A DNA stretch of 64,000 nt from Usitatibacter rugosus (GCF_013003965.1 NZ_CP053069.1:2015419-2079418), one strand, 5' to 3'. Counted from the first letter of the stretch, positions 29,696-37,911 are shown. Made by a program: numbers and translations. Notes: generated from the letters alone by a model not told the origin.

Positions 29696-31018
29696 ATGAA
29701 AACAGAACTGCGCATGAAGGTCGCCGCTGCCGCGATGGCCGTGGCGGGAGTGTTGGGCGTGGCGGTGGACTCCGCCGCGCAATCGGCGAACGAGATCTTC
29801 GTTCCCGTGCTCGTCTACCGTACCGGCGCGTACGCCCCCAACGGGGTGCCCTGGGCCGACGGCTTCGTCGACTACTTGAAGCTCGTGAACGCGCGCGACG
29901 GCGGCGTGAACGGGATCAAGATCGCCTACGAGGAATGCGAAACGGGCTACGCGACCGACCGCGGCGTCGAGTGCTACGAGCGCCTGAAGAGCAAGAAGCC
30001 GGTGGCCTTCAGCCCGTTGTCCACGGGCATCTCCTACGCGCTGATCGACAAGGTGCCGCAGGACAAGATCGTCCTGATCACCGCCGGCTACGGCCGCGCC
30101 GATTCGGTCGACGGCGGCGATTTCAAGTACGTCTTCCCGATGCTGGGCACGTACTGGGACGCGGCCGACATTCTCGTCCAGCACGTGAAGAAGAAGGGCA
30201 ACTTGAAGGGCAAGAAGATCGCGCTCGTCTACCACGACTCGCCGTACGGCAAGGAGCCGATCCCGGTGCTCGAGGCGCTGTCGAAGATCGAGGGCTTCGA
30301 GCTCATCAAGCTCCCGGTCACGCACCCCGGCGTGGAGCAGAAGGCGACGTGGCTGCAGGTTCGCCAGCAGCGCCCGGACTACGTGTTCCTGTGGGGTTGG
30401 GGTGTCATGAACTCCACCTCCATCAAGGAGGCGATCGCGGTGTCCTATCCGCGCCTGCAGATGTACGGGGTGTGGTGGTCCGCTGCGGAGCCGGATGTCC
30501 TGCCCGCCGAAGCGGCCGCGAAGGGCTACAACGGCCTCGCGCTCGGCCACTCGGCGGAAAAGGACGCGCCGATCCACAAGGACATGGCCAAGTATCTCTA
30601 CGAGAAGGGGCAGGGCACCGCGAAGAGCAAGGACGAGGTGGGTAGCGTCCTCTACAACCGCGGCATGCTCTCGGCGATGCTCACGATCGAATCGATCCGC
30701 GCCGCGCAGGGCAAGTACGGCAAGCGCGTCGTCACGGGCGAGGAAGTGCAGTGGGGTGCGGAGCACCTGAACCTCGACGCGGCGCGCATCAAGGCGCTGG
30801 GCGTGGAGGGCATGATGCAGCCGCTCAAGACCTCGTGCGCGGATCACGCCGGCGTCCACAAGGCGCGTGTGCACACGTGGGACGGCAGCCAGTGGAGCTA
30901 CACGTCGGACTGGTACGAATCGAACTCGAAAGTGCTGGCGCCGATCATCAAGGCCTCGGCCGACAGGTACGCTGCCGAGAAGAAGTTCGAGAAACGCGAC
31001 TGCTCGAAGGAGAAGTAG
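29696..31018 (+). CDS. Periplasmic substrate-binding protein of the Liv-type ABC transporter
   Basis: 440 residues with a signal peptide (MKTELRMKVAAAAMAVAGVL...SAAQ) and the Peripla_BP_6 fold. EIFVPVLVYRTGAYAPNG, YATDRGVECYERLKSKKPVA and ALVYHDSPYGKEP fit the large subgroup of LivJ-like proteins that often bind aromatic or fatty carboxylates rather than leucine. GAAGGAGGAGAAC gives a strong ribosome site. Two Cys residues near the N-terminal lobe (ECETGYATDRGVEC) may form a disulphide. Confidence 0.88.
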   Translation: MKTELRMKVAAAAMAVAGVLGVAVDSAAQSANEIFVPVLVYRTGAYAPNGVPWADGFVDYLKLVNARDGGVNGIKIAYEECETGYATDRGVECYERLKSKKPVAFSPLSTGISYALIDKVPQDKIVLITAGYGRADSVDGGDFKYVFPMLGTYWDAADILVQHVKKKGNLKGKKIALVYHDSPYGKEPIPVLEALSKIEGFELIKLPVTHPGVEQKATWLQVRQQRPDYVFLWGWGVMNSTSIKEAIAVSYPRLQMYGVWWSAAEPDVLPAEAAAKGYNGLALGHSAEKDAPIHKDMAKYLYEKGQGTAKSKDEVGSVLYNRGMLSAMLTIESIRAAQGKYGKRVVTGEEVQWGAEHLNLDAARIKALGVEGMMQPLKTSCADHAGVHKARVHTWDGSQWSYTSDWYESNSKVLAPIIKASADRYAAEKKFEKRDCSKEK

Positions 31019-31022
31019 GAGC

Positions 31023-31838
31023 TTGAACGCGCTGGCGAAACCGCTGCTGGACGTCAACGGCATCGAGGTGATCTACAACCACGTGATCCTCGTGCTGAAG
31101 GGCGTCTCGCTCACCGTTCCGGAGGGCGGCATCGTCGCCCTCCTGGGCGGCAACGGCGCGGGCAAGACGACGACGCTGAAGGCGGTTTCCAACCTGCTGA
31201 AGAGCGAGCGGGGCGAGGTGACCAAGGGCTCCATCCACTTCCGCGGCGAGCGCGTGGACGAGATGAGCCCTTCGGACCTCGTGAAGCGGGGCGTGATCCA
31301 GGTGATGGAAGGGCGGCGCTGCTTTGGCCACCTCACGGTCGAGGAGAACCTGCTGACGGGGGCGTATACCCGAAAGGTCTCCCGCTCCGAGATCCAGCTC
31401 GACCTGGAGAAGGTCTACGGATTCTTCCCGCGGCTCAAGCAACGCCGCACCTCGATGGCCGGCTTCACCTCCGGCGGCGAGCAGCAGATGACGGCGATCG
31501 GCCGGGCGCTGATGGGCAAGCCGTCGATGATCCTGCTGGACGAGCCCTCGATGGGGCTCGCTCCGCAGATCGTCGAGGAGATCTTCGAGATCGTGAAGAA
31601 CCTGAACGCCACGGAGCGCGTGAGCTTCCTCCTGGCGGAGCAGAACACGATGGTGGCGCTGCGCTTCGCGGACTTCGGCTACATCCTCGAGAACGGGCGC
31701 GTGGTGATGGAAGGCACGGCGGACCACCTTGCGGAGAACGAGGATGTGAAGGAGTTCTACCTCGGAATTTCTTCGGGGGCGCGACGGAGCTTTCGCGAGA
31801 CCAAACACTATCGGCGCCGGAAGCGCTGGCTCGCTTAG
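31023..31838 (+). CDS. livF: ABC transporter ATP-binding protein (LivF-like), TTG start
   Basis: 271 residues from TTG at 31023, with AAGGAG ten bases upstream in the end of the binding-protein gene. Walker A GGNGAGKTT, signature FTSGGEQQMTAIGRAL and Walker B MILLDEPSMGLAP are present. The C-terminal EFYLGISSGARRSFRETKHY is longer than in standard LivF and resembles those in ligase-linked transporters. A dispersed repeat follows 6 bases after its stop. Confidence 0.9.
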   Translation: MNALAKPLLDVNGIEVIYNHVILVLKGVSLTVPEGGIVALLGGNGAGKTTTLKAVSNLLKSERGEVTKGSIHFRGERVDEMSPSDLVKRGVIQVMEGRRCFGHLTVEENLLTGAYTRKVSRSEIQLDLEKVYGFFPRLKQRRTSMAGFTSGGEQQMTAIGRALMGKPSMILLDEPSMGLAPQIVEEIFEIVKNLNATERVSFLLAEQNTMVALRFADFGYILENGRVVMEGTADHLAENEDVKEFYLGISSGARRSFRETKHYRRRKRWLA

Positions 31839-31844
31839 AAGACC

Positions 31845-31898
31845 AAGGCGAAAGGCGTTGTCCGCGGATAAACACGGATAAACACGGATGAACGCGGA
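31845..31898 (+). repeat. Dispersed GATAAACACGGAT repeat overlapping a start codon
   Basis: This copy begins AAGGCGAAAGGCGTTGTCCG and continues with two tandem ATAAACACGG units. It matches the arms at 21314-21354 and 21401-21441 with a few differences. The ATG of the downstream ligase (31888) lies in its last part, so the repeat supplies the start codon and the translation initiation region. Confidence 0.75.
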
Positions 31899-33117
31899 AC
31901 ATTTTGATGATCTGGAAACTCGGGCATCGGAACTGAGAGAGAAGCAACTTCTCGATCGGCTGCCCGCGCAGATCGAACACGCCAGGACATCGACCTCCTT
32001 CTATAAGCAGCTTTTTGCGGCGGTCGATCCGAAGACGGTGAACAGTCGCGCGGCATTGGCGAAGCTTCCCGTGACGAGGAAGTCGGAGCTGGTCGAGCAG
32101 CAGAAACGCGAGCGTCCGTTTGGCGGCCTCAATGCGACGAAGCCGGGCGGCCTCGCGCGGATCTTCATGTCACCCGGGCCGATCTACGATCCGGAAGGCC
32201 GCGGCGTCGACTATTGGCACACGGCGCGCTCGCTCTTCGCGGCGGGGTTTCGTGCCGGCGACGTGGCCATCAATTGTTTCTCCTATCACCTGTCGCCCGC
32301 GGCGAGCATGTTCGAGACGGGGCTGCACAAGCTCGAGTGCGCGGTGATTCCCGGTGGCGTCGGGCAGACCGAGCTGCAGTGCCGCGCGATTGCGGACCTG
32401 CAGCCTTCGGGCTACGTGGGCACGCCGTCGTTCCTGAAGATCCTCATCGAGAAGGCGGACGAGCTCTCGCTCGACGTGTCGTCGATCAAGCGCGCGGTCG
32501 TGTCGGGTGAGGCGTTCCTGCCGCCGGTGAAGGAGTTCCTGCGCGCGCGGGGCATCGCGGCCTTCCAGGCGTACGGCACCGCGGACCTCGGCATCGTCGC
32601 GTACGAGTCGCCGGCGCACGAGGGACTGGTCTGCGAAGAGGAGATCGTGGTGGAGATCGTGCGGCCGGGCACGGGCGACCCGGTGCCCGACGGCGAGGTG
32701 GGCGAGGTCGTCGTCACGTCCTTCAGCCCCGACTACCCGCTCATCCGCTTCGCAACCGGTGACCTGTCGGCCGTGCTCGCGGGTGCGAGCCCGTGCGGCC
32801 GCACCAACCTGCGCATCAAGGGCTGGATGGGACGCGCCGACCAGACGACCAAGGTGCGCGGACTCTTCGTGCATCCGCACCAGGTCGCGGAGGTGCTGAA
32901 GCGCCACGCGCTCGGCAAGGCACGGCTCACCGTCGAGAACGAAGGCGGCGAGGACCGCATGACGCTCTCGGTCGAGCGCGCGGCCGATGCCGGCGTCGCG
33001 ACCGCAGTCGAGGCCTCGCTGAAGGAGATCACGAAGCTGCGCGGCGAGGTGAAGTTCGCCGCCGCGGGCTCGCTGCCCAACGACGGCAAGGTGATCGAGG
33101 ACCTGCGGAAGTACTGA
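31888..33117 (+). CDS. Phenylacetate-CoA ligase-like AMP-binding enzyme
   Basis: 409 residues of the PaaK family. Family lines are ARTSTSFYKQLF, the P-loop-like FMSPGPIYDPEGRGVDYW (in place of the usual SSGTTG), GYVGTPSFLKILIEKAD, AYGTADLGIVAYES and the C-terminal KGWMGRADQTTKVRGLFVHP with LPNDGKVIEDLRKY. The altered P-loop (SPGPIYDPEG) is shared by a subgroup of PaaK-like proteins linked to Liv transporters, so a substrate other than phenylacetate is likely. The start codon lies in a dispersed repeat and the stop lies in a palindrome shared with the convergent gene. Confidence 0.8.
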   Translation: MNAEHFDDLETRASELREKQLLDRLPAQIEHARTSTSFYKQLFAAVDPKTVNSRAALAKLPVTRKSELVEQQKRERPFGGLNATKPGGLARIFMSPGPIYDPEGRGVDYWHTARSLFAAGFRAGDVAINCFSYHLSPAASMFETGLHKLECAVIPGGVGQTELQCRAIADLQPSGYVGTPSFLKILIEKADELSLDVSSIKRAVVSGEAFLPPVKEFLRARGIAAFQAYGTADLGIVAYESPAHEGLVCEEEIVVEIVRPGTGDPVPDGEVGEVVVTSFSPDYPLIRFATGDLSAVLAGASPCGRTNLRIKGWMGRADQTTKVRGLFVHPHQVAEVLKRHALGKARLTVENEGGEDRMTLSVERAADAGVATAVEASLKEITKLRGEVKFAAAGSLPNDGKVIEDLRKY

Positions 33118-33146
33118 ACAAATGGGGTCTGACCCTATTTGTTCAG
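33114..33146. repeat. Palindrome with mirror-image stop codons (PaaK-like / fbpC)
   Basis: CTGAACAAAT (33114-33123) is exactly inverted by ATTTGTTCAG (33137-33146); the centre is GGGGTCTGACCC. The stop TGA of the rightward gene (33115-33117) and that of the leftward gene (33143-33145) occupy mirror positions in the arms. A hairpin here could end both transcripts. The core resembles the one at 40676-40729. Confidence 0.85.
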
Positions 33147-34141
33147 TCGTCGGAGCCCGAGAGGCGCGGGAAGGCGACGACGTGGTCCACGTCGAGCTTC
33201 ACGCCGATGCGCTCGCCGATCGCGTGGTTGTGGTGCGAGGGCACCAGCGAGAGGACCTGCTTGCCGTCGTCCAGGCGCAGCGTGTAGAGGAACTCGGCGC
33301 CGCGGAAGGCCTTCTTCAGGACTTCGCCCTTCACCGGGCTCTCGTCGTCGTGCAGCACGTCGTCCGGCCGCAGGAGCTGCGAGACGGGCTGGCCGTCGAC
33401 CTCGCTGTCCACCAGCACGCCCTCGCCGACGAAGTCCGCGACGAAGCGCGTCGCCGGCCGGTGATAGAGGTTGTACGCGGTGTCCCATTGCTCGACGCGG
33501 CCGCGGCGCATGACGCCGACCGCATCGGCCATCGCGAAGGCCTCGTGCTGGTCGTGCGTGACCAGGAGCGCCGTCATGCCCTGGGCCTTGAGGATCGAGC
33601 GCACCTCGAGCGAGAGGCGCTCGCGGAGATCGACGTCGAGGTTGGAGAAGGGCTCGTCCAGCAACAACAGCTGCGGACGCGGGGCAAGGGCGCGCGCGAG
33701 TGCCACGCGTTGCTTCTGGCCGCCGGAAAGCTCATGCGGATAGCGCGTCGCCCACGCTTCGAGTCCGATCGCCGCGAGCAGCTCGCGCACGCGCTCGGCC
33801 CGCGAAGCCTTGGCCGCGCCGCGCAAGCCGAATGCGACGTTGCCCTCGACGGTGAGGTGCGGGAAGAGCGCGTAGTCCTGGAAGACGACGCCCACGCGGC
33901 GCGTCTCCGGCGCCTGCGTCATGCCCGGGCGGCTCACGACGGCGCCGTGCAGGCGGATCTCGCCGGCGTCGATCGCCTCCAGCCCGGCGACGCATCGCAG
34001 CACGGTCGTCTTGCCGCAGCCGCTCGGCCCGAGCAGGCAGCCGATCTCGCCGTCCTCGAGCCGCAGCGTGAAGCCGTCGGCGACAGGTCCTGAACCGGGG
34101 TACGAGAAGGAGATCGACTCGACGTCGAGCGCGAACGGCAT
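33143..34141 (-). CDS. fbpC: Ferric iron ABC transporter ATP-binding protein
   Basis: 332 residues. Walker A GPSGCGKTT, Q-loop VFQDYALFPHL, signature LSGGQKQRVALARAL and Walker B LLLLDEPFSNLD identify it. A C-terminal TOBE-like region (about 240-325) is present, as in FbpC. A -10-like TATAGA (34150-34155) lies so close to the ATG at 34141 that the mRNA may be leaderless. It is divergent from fbpA across a Fur box. Confidence 0.88.
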   Translation of the reverse strand: MPFALDVESISFSYPGSGPVADGFTLRLEDGEIGCLLGPSGCGKTTVLRCVAGLEAIDAGEIRLHGAVVSRPGMTQAPETRRVGVVFQDYALFPHLTVEGNVAFGLRGAAKASRAERVRELLAAIGLEAWATRYPHELSGGQKQRVALARALAPRPQLLLLDEPFSNLDVDLRERLSLEVRSILKAQGMTALLVTHDQHEAFAMADAVGVMRRGRVEQWDTAYNLYHRPATRFVADFVGEGVLVDSEVDGQPVSQLLRPDDVLHDDESPVKGEVLKKAFRGAEFLYTLRLDDGKQVLSLVPSHHNHAIGERIGVKLDVDHVVAFPRLSGSDD

Positions 34142-34149
34142 GCGTCGAT

Positions 34150-34179
34150 TCTATAACGTGAATTGACTAATGAGAACAA
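34150..34179 (-). promoter_or_regulatory. Predicted fbpC promoter
   Basis: Reading leftward, TTGTTC (34179-34174), an 18-base spacer, then TATAGA (34155-34150). Transcription would start near 34143, only 1-2 bases before the fbpC ATG. The Fur box covers the -35 side. Confidence 0.5.
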
Positions 34180-34192
34180 TTCGCATTATTCT
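34163..34192 (+). promoter_or_regulatory. Predicted fbpA promoter
   Basis: TTGACT (34163-34168) is followed after 16-18 bases by ATTATT or TATTCT (34185-34192). The Fur box lies between and over these elements. The fbpA ATG is 40 bases downstream. Confidence 0.55.
34168..34188. promoter_or_regulatory. Fur box in divergent fbpC-fbpA promoter
   Basis: TAATGAGAA (34168-34176), spacer CAA, then TTCGCATTA (34180-34188): a 9-bp inverted repeat with one mismatch. The AATGAGAA half-site fits the (7-1-7) Fur consensus. Its position over both -35/-10 regions fits iron-dependent repression of fbpC and fbpA together. Confidence 0.65.
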
Positions 34193-34231
34193 CGACGTCC
34201 GCTTTCCCACCCGTCCGAAAACTCCAAGCCC

Positions 34232-35245
34232 ATGAAAAAGCTCGCGATTTCCCTCCTTGCCCTGATGGCCGCCGGGCCCGTTGCAAGCCAGGAGAAAGTT
34301 CTCAACCTTTACTCGTCGCGCCACTACCAGACCGACGAAGCGCTCTACGAGAACTTCACGAAGCAGACCGGCATCAAGATCAACCGCATCGAAGCGGGCG
34401 AGGACGCGCTGCTCGAGCGCCTGAAGAACGAAGGCACGCGCAGCCCCGCGGACGTGTTCGTCACGGTCGACGCGGGCCGCCTGTGGAGAGCCGAGCAGAT
34501 GGGCCTGCTCGCCCCGGTGAAATCGAAGGTGCTGGACGAGCGCATCCCGGCGTCGCTCCGCCATCCCGACGGCCTGTGGTTCGCGTTCTCGGTGCGCGCG
34601 CGCCCGATCTTCTACGCCAAGGGCATGGTCGACACGAAGGACATCCAGAACTACGAAGACCTCGCGAGCCCGAAGCTGAAGGGCAAGGTCTGCATGCGCT
34701 CCAGCTCGAACATGTACAACCTCTCGCTCATGGGCTCGATGATCGCCAACGACGGCGCGGACAAGAGCGAGCAGTGGGCCAAGGGCGTCGTCGCGAACTT
34801 CGCGCGCGACCCGAAGGGCGGCGACACCGACCAGCTGAAGGCGGTGGCCGCGGGCGAGTGCGCCGTGACGGTCTCCAACACGTATTACTACGTGCGCCTG
34901 CTCAAATCGACCAAGCCCGACGAGAAGGCCGTGGCCGAGCGCGTGGGCGTGATCTTCCCGAACCAGTCCAATCGCGGCACGCACGTGAACATCTCGGGCG
35001 CCGGCATGCTGAGGAGCGCGCCGCATCCGGAAGCCGCCGTGCAGTTCCTCGAGTACCTCTCGAGCCCCGAGGCCCAGGCGTACTTCGCCAACGGCAACAA
35101 CGAGTTCCCGGTCGTGGGCACCGTGAAGGACAACAAGGAGCTGGCCGCGCTGCCGGCGTTCAAGAAGGACAGCCTCAACGTGTCGATGCTCGGCCGCAAC
35201 CAGGCGGCAGCGCAGCAGGCCTACGACAAGGCCGGCTGGAAGTAA
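34232..35245 (+). CDS. fbpA: Periplasmic ferric-iron-binding protein
   Basis: 337 residues with a signal peptide (MKKLAISLLALMAAGPVASQ). LNLYSSRHYQTDEALYENFT, FVTVDAGRLWRAEQMGLL and AVTVSNTYYYVRLLKS are typical of FbpA/FutA; the adjacent Tyr residues of NTYYY and the Tyr of SSRHY supply the iron ligands in this family. It delivers Fe(III) to FbpB-FbpC. The gene faces away from fbpC; the permease gene is 330 bases further on and in the opposite direction. Confidence 0.9.
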   Translation: MKKLAISLLALMAAGPVASQEKVLNLYSSRHYQTDEALYENFTKQTGIKINRIEAGEDALLERLKNEGTRSPADVFVTVDAGRLWRAEQMGLLAPVKSKVLDERIPASLRHPDGLWFAFSVRARPIFYAKGMVDTKDIQNYEDLASPKLKGKVCMRSSSNMYNLSLMGSMIANDGADKSEQWAKGVVANFARDPKGGDTDQLKAVAAGECAVTVSNTYYYVRLLKSTKPDEKAVAERVGVIFPNQSNRGTHVNISGAGMLRSAPHPEAAVQFLEYLSSPEAQAYFANGNNEFPVVGTVKDNKELAALPAFKKDSLNVSMLGRNQAAAQQAYDKAGWK

Positions 35246-35262
35246 CGCGGGTCGTGAAGCAT

Positions 35263-35333
35263 CCGTGATGGACGTAACGATCGGTAAGGAAGGCGGCACG
35301 GTTCGCCGTCATGATCGTCGCGTCCATCCACGG
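35263..35333. other. Long imperfect hairpin downstream of fbpA
   Basis: CCGTGATGGACG plus ACGATC on the left pairs with GATCGT plus CGTCCATCCACGG on the right (35263-35282 with 35313-35333), about 18 pairs with one bulge and two mismatches. A second stem, GGCG/CGCC, lies in the loop. There is no T-run. It may stabilise the fbpA mRNA or be a small RNA; it directly precedes the ribosome site of the small lipoprotein. Confidence 0.5.
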
Positions 35334-35344
35334 AGGCTGAAGGC

Positions 35345-35578
35345 ATGAAGAGAGTTTGGGTTTCGCTCGCGGTCCTGGCGCTCGCGGGCTGCGCCGCCGA
35401 CACGGCGAGCACCGGCAGCGGGGCGAAGGAAGAGACCACCTACCGGACGGGGAGCAACATCCCCAGCAAGTCCACGCGCGATCCGTCGTCCACCACGGTG
35501 AGCAAGGAAGACTACGAGCGCGACCGCGATCGCGCCCCGCCGCCCGTGAACCCGCAATCGGGCGGCCGCACGCGCTAG
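35345..35578 (+). CDS. Small lipoprotein
   Basis: 77 residues. MKRVWVSLAVLALAGC gives a lipobox with Cys16; the rest is hydrophilic and disordered (EETTYRTGSNIPSKSTRD, ending PPPVNPQSGGRTR). GGAGG lies 11 bases before the ATG. Its stop TAG shares a CTAG tetramer with the convergent fbpB stop. Family unknown; location between fbpA and fbpB may be accidental. Confidence 0.65.
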   Translation: MKRVWVSLAVLALAGCAADTASTGSGAKEETTYRTGSNIPSKSTRDPSSTTVSKEDYERDRDRAPPPVNPQSGGRTR

Positions 35579-37254
35579 GCCTGCACGGCGCGGGTCGGGA
35601 ACGCTCCGCGCGCCTTCTCCTCGCGCCGCACCAGCCGGCGCGACGCAAGCACCAGCGGCACCAATCCCACCGCCACGATCGCGAGCGACGCCGTCGATGC
35701 CTCGGCGAGCCGCTCGTCGGCCGCGAGGTTGTAGGCCTGCACCGCCAGCGTGTCGAAGTTGAACGGCCGCATCACGAAAGTCGCCGGCAGCTCCTTCATC
35801 ACGTCCACGAAGACCAGCAGCGCCGCCGTGACGAGCGAGGAACGCAGGATCGGCGCGTGCACGCGGGCCAGCGTCTCGGAAGCGCCCAGTCCCAGCGAGC
35901 GCGCGGCGTCCTCCATGCTCGGCGTTACTTGCGCCAAGCCCGCCTCGACCGTCTGCAGTGCGACCGCGAGGAAGCGGATGAGGTACGCGTAGACCAGCGC
36001 CACGATCCCGCCGGTGAAGAGCAGGCCCATCGACCAGCCGAACGTGGCCTGCGCCGCATCCGCGATGAAGTTGTCGAGGCGTGCCGCGGGAATCAGCACG
36101 CCGATCGCGATCACCGCTCCCGGGATGGCATAGCCCAGGCCGGCAACGCGGTTCACGAACGCGCTCACGGGGCTGCGCGTGATGCGCGCGGCGTAGGCGA
36201 GGAAGAGCGCCAGCGCGACCGCGGCCGCCGCCGTCACCGCGGCGAGCGTCACGCTGTTCACGGCCAGCCGCGCGAAGCGCTCGCCGAAAGCCTGGTCGCC
36301 GCCCCCGAGGCTCATCTTCACGAGCAGCAACGCCGGCAGCAGGAAGCCCACCGCCAGCGGCAGCCCGCAGGCCACGCTCGCGGCGGCGGCGCGCCATCCG
36401 CGCAGCAGCACGCGTTCGCGCCGCCCGGTTCCGGCGAGCTCGTGGAAGCGCGCGCGCTGCCGCGCCCAGCGCTCGAGCGCCACGATCGCGAAGACGAACG
36501 CGAGCAGGATCGCGGCCAGCTTCGCGGCCGAGGCCGGTTCTCCCATCGACAGCCACGCGCGGAAGATGCCGGTCGTGAACGTCTGCACGCCGAAGTACGA
36601 CACGGTGCCGAAATCCGCGAGCGTCTCCATCAACGCGAGCGACGCTCCCGCCGCGATCGCCGGGCGCGCCATCGGCAGGCTCACGCGGAAGAACGTCGAC
36701 CACGCGGAGAGCCCGAGCGTGCGGCCCGCCTCGGCGAGGCTCGGCGACTGCTCGATGAACGCGACGCGCGCCAGCAGGTACACGTAGGGATAGAGCACGC
36801 ACACGAACATGGCGATCGCACCGCCCAGCGAGCGCACATCCGGAAAAAAGTAGTCGCCGGCGCTCCATCCGAACGTCGTGCGGAGCATCGTTTGCACGGG
36901 CCCCGCGAACTGCAGGAAGTCCGTGTACGCGTACGCCATCACATAAGCGGGCATGGCGAGCGGCAGGAGCAGGGCCCATTCAAGGATGCGCCGCCCCGGG
37001 AATTCGCAGGCCGCGACGAGCCACGCACTCGCGACGCCGACGACGACCACGCCGACCAGCACGCCGGCCAGGAGTGCCAGCGTGGTGCGAACGTAACGGG
37101 GCAGGACGGTCGAAGCGAGGTGCGTCCAGGCCTCGCCGCCCGGCGTAAACAGGTTCATCGCGACGACGCCGATCGGAAGCGCGAGCAGGGCGCCGATCGC
37201 CAGCGCGGCAACGGTCCAGCGGCGGTGGGGGTGGGACAACAGGCCGGGAGGCAT
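35575..37254 (-). CDS. fbpB: Ferric iron ABC transporter permease
   Basis: 559 residues from ATG 37254 with about twelve membrane segments in two homologous halves, the FbpB layout. Each half has an EAA loop: SLAEAGRTLGLSAWSTFFRV and SMEDAARSLGLGASETLARV. It forms the channel for Fe(III) delivered by FbpA and driven by FbpC. Unlike the usual fbpABC operon, it is in its own transcription unit, convergent to fbpA. An upstream ATG at 37311 would add 19 residues without a hydrophobic signal and is less likely. Confidence 0.88.
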   Translation of the reverse strand: MPPGLLSHPHRRWTVAALAIGALLALPIGVVAMNLFTPGGEAWTHLASTVLPRYVRTTLALLAGVLVGVVVVGVASAWLVAACEFPGRRILEWALLLPLAMPAYVMAYAYTDFLQFAGPVQTMLRTTFGWSAGDYFFPDVRSLGGAIAMFVCVLYPYVYLLARVAFIEQSPSLAEAGRTLGLSAWSTFFRVSLPMARPAIAAGASLALMETLADFGTVSYFGVQTFTTGIFRAWLSMGEPASAAKLAAILLAFVFAIVALERWARQRARFHELAGTGRRERVLLRGWRAAAASVACGLPLAVGFLLPALLLVKMSLGGGDQAFGERFARLAVNSVTLAAVTAAAAVALALFLAYAARITRSPVSAFVNRVAGLGYAIPGAVIAIGVLIPAARLDNFIADAAQATFGWSMGLLFTGGIVALVYAYLIRFLAVALQTVEAGLAQVTPSMEDAARSLGLGASETLARVHAPILRSSLVTAALLVFVDVMKELPATFVMRPFNFDTLAVQAYNLAADERLAEASTASLAIVAVGLVPLVLASRRLVRREEKARGAFPTRAVQA

Positions 37255-37357
37255 GGCGAAGTGTACCGTGCACCCCCCAAAGGTCCAATGAAAACAGCCT
37301 GTTGCGGCCATTGTTGCGGAGGCGTGACCGATCCCTTTTTTGTAGGGATTTTCCTGT

Positions 37358-37386
37358 TTGATAACGGGGGTCCCGTGGGCTAAACT
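37358..37386 (+). promoter_or_regulatory. Predicted sigma-70 promoter of dksA
   Basis: TTGATA (37358-37363), 17-base spacer, TAAACT (37381-37386). Transcription would begin near 37393, leaving a leader of about 65 bases. This is the clearest housekeeping promoter in the window. Confidence 0.65.
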
Positions 37387-37457
37387 AGCCGGCTTTTCGG
37401 ACCCCGCGAACAGCGCGGGTCAATCGAGTCAGAAGCGCGAAACAAAAGCGAGGCGAA

Positions 37458-37880
37458 ATGGCCAGCAAGACCAAGATTCCGACCGAGGCAGAAGTCCTCA
37501 AGATGCCCAAGGCGGACTACATGAACGCGGCGCAGCTCAAGTTCTTCCGCGAGAAGTTGATCGAGCTCCAGACCCAGATGCGCGAGAACGCCGGTGCCAC
37601 CACCGAGCACCTTCGCGAGCTTTCCTTCGCACCCGATCCCGCCGACCGCGCCACGCTCGAGGAAGAGCACGCGCTCGAGCTTCGCACCCGTGACCGCGAG
37701 CGCAAGCTCCTGAAGAAGATCGACCAGGCCCTGGGCCGCATCGACGACGGCAGCTACGGCTACTGCGAGGAGACGGGCGAGCCCATCGGCCTGCCGCGCC
37801 TGATCGCGCGTCCGACGGCCACGCTCACCATCGAGGCGCAGGAACGCCGCGAGATGAAGCAGAAGCTCTACGGCGAGTGA
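37458..37880 (+). CDS. dksA: RNA polymerase-binding transcription factor DksA, Cys-poor type
   Basis: 140 residues. The coiled coil carries the tip motif DPADRA with Asp60, Asp63 and Ala65, which acts in the RNA polymerase secondary channel with ppGpp. The zinc finger is of the C-T-T-A kind: Cys103, Thr106, Thr124 and Ala127 replace the four Cys of E. coli DksA ([10 protein letters not shown]...[11 protein letters not shown]). This form is known in other proteobacteria and is not a sign of decay. The gene stands alone with its own promoter and terminator. Confidence 0.93.
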   Translation: MASKTKIPTEAEVLKMPKADYMNAAQLKFFREKLIELQTQMRENAGATTEHLRELSFAPDPADRATLEEEHALELRTRDRERKLLKKIDQALGRIDDGSYGYCEETGEPIGLPRLIARPTATLTIEAQERREMKQKLYGE

Positions 37881-37911
37881 CGCGACCCATCGCGATTCGC
37901 ATGTAGGAACA

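Noticed and set aside
37758-37845. DksA with three of four zinc Cys missing, possible decay.
   Set aside because: The Cys-Thr-Thr-Ala pattern is a known functional variant, and the coiled-coil tip, promoter and terminator are intact.
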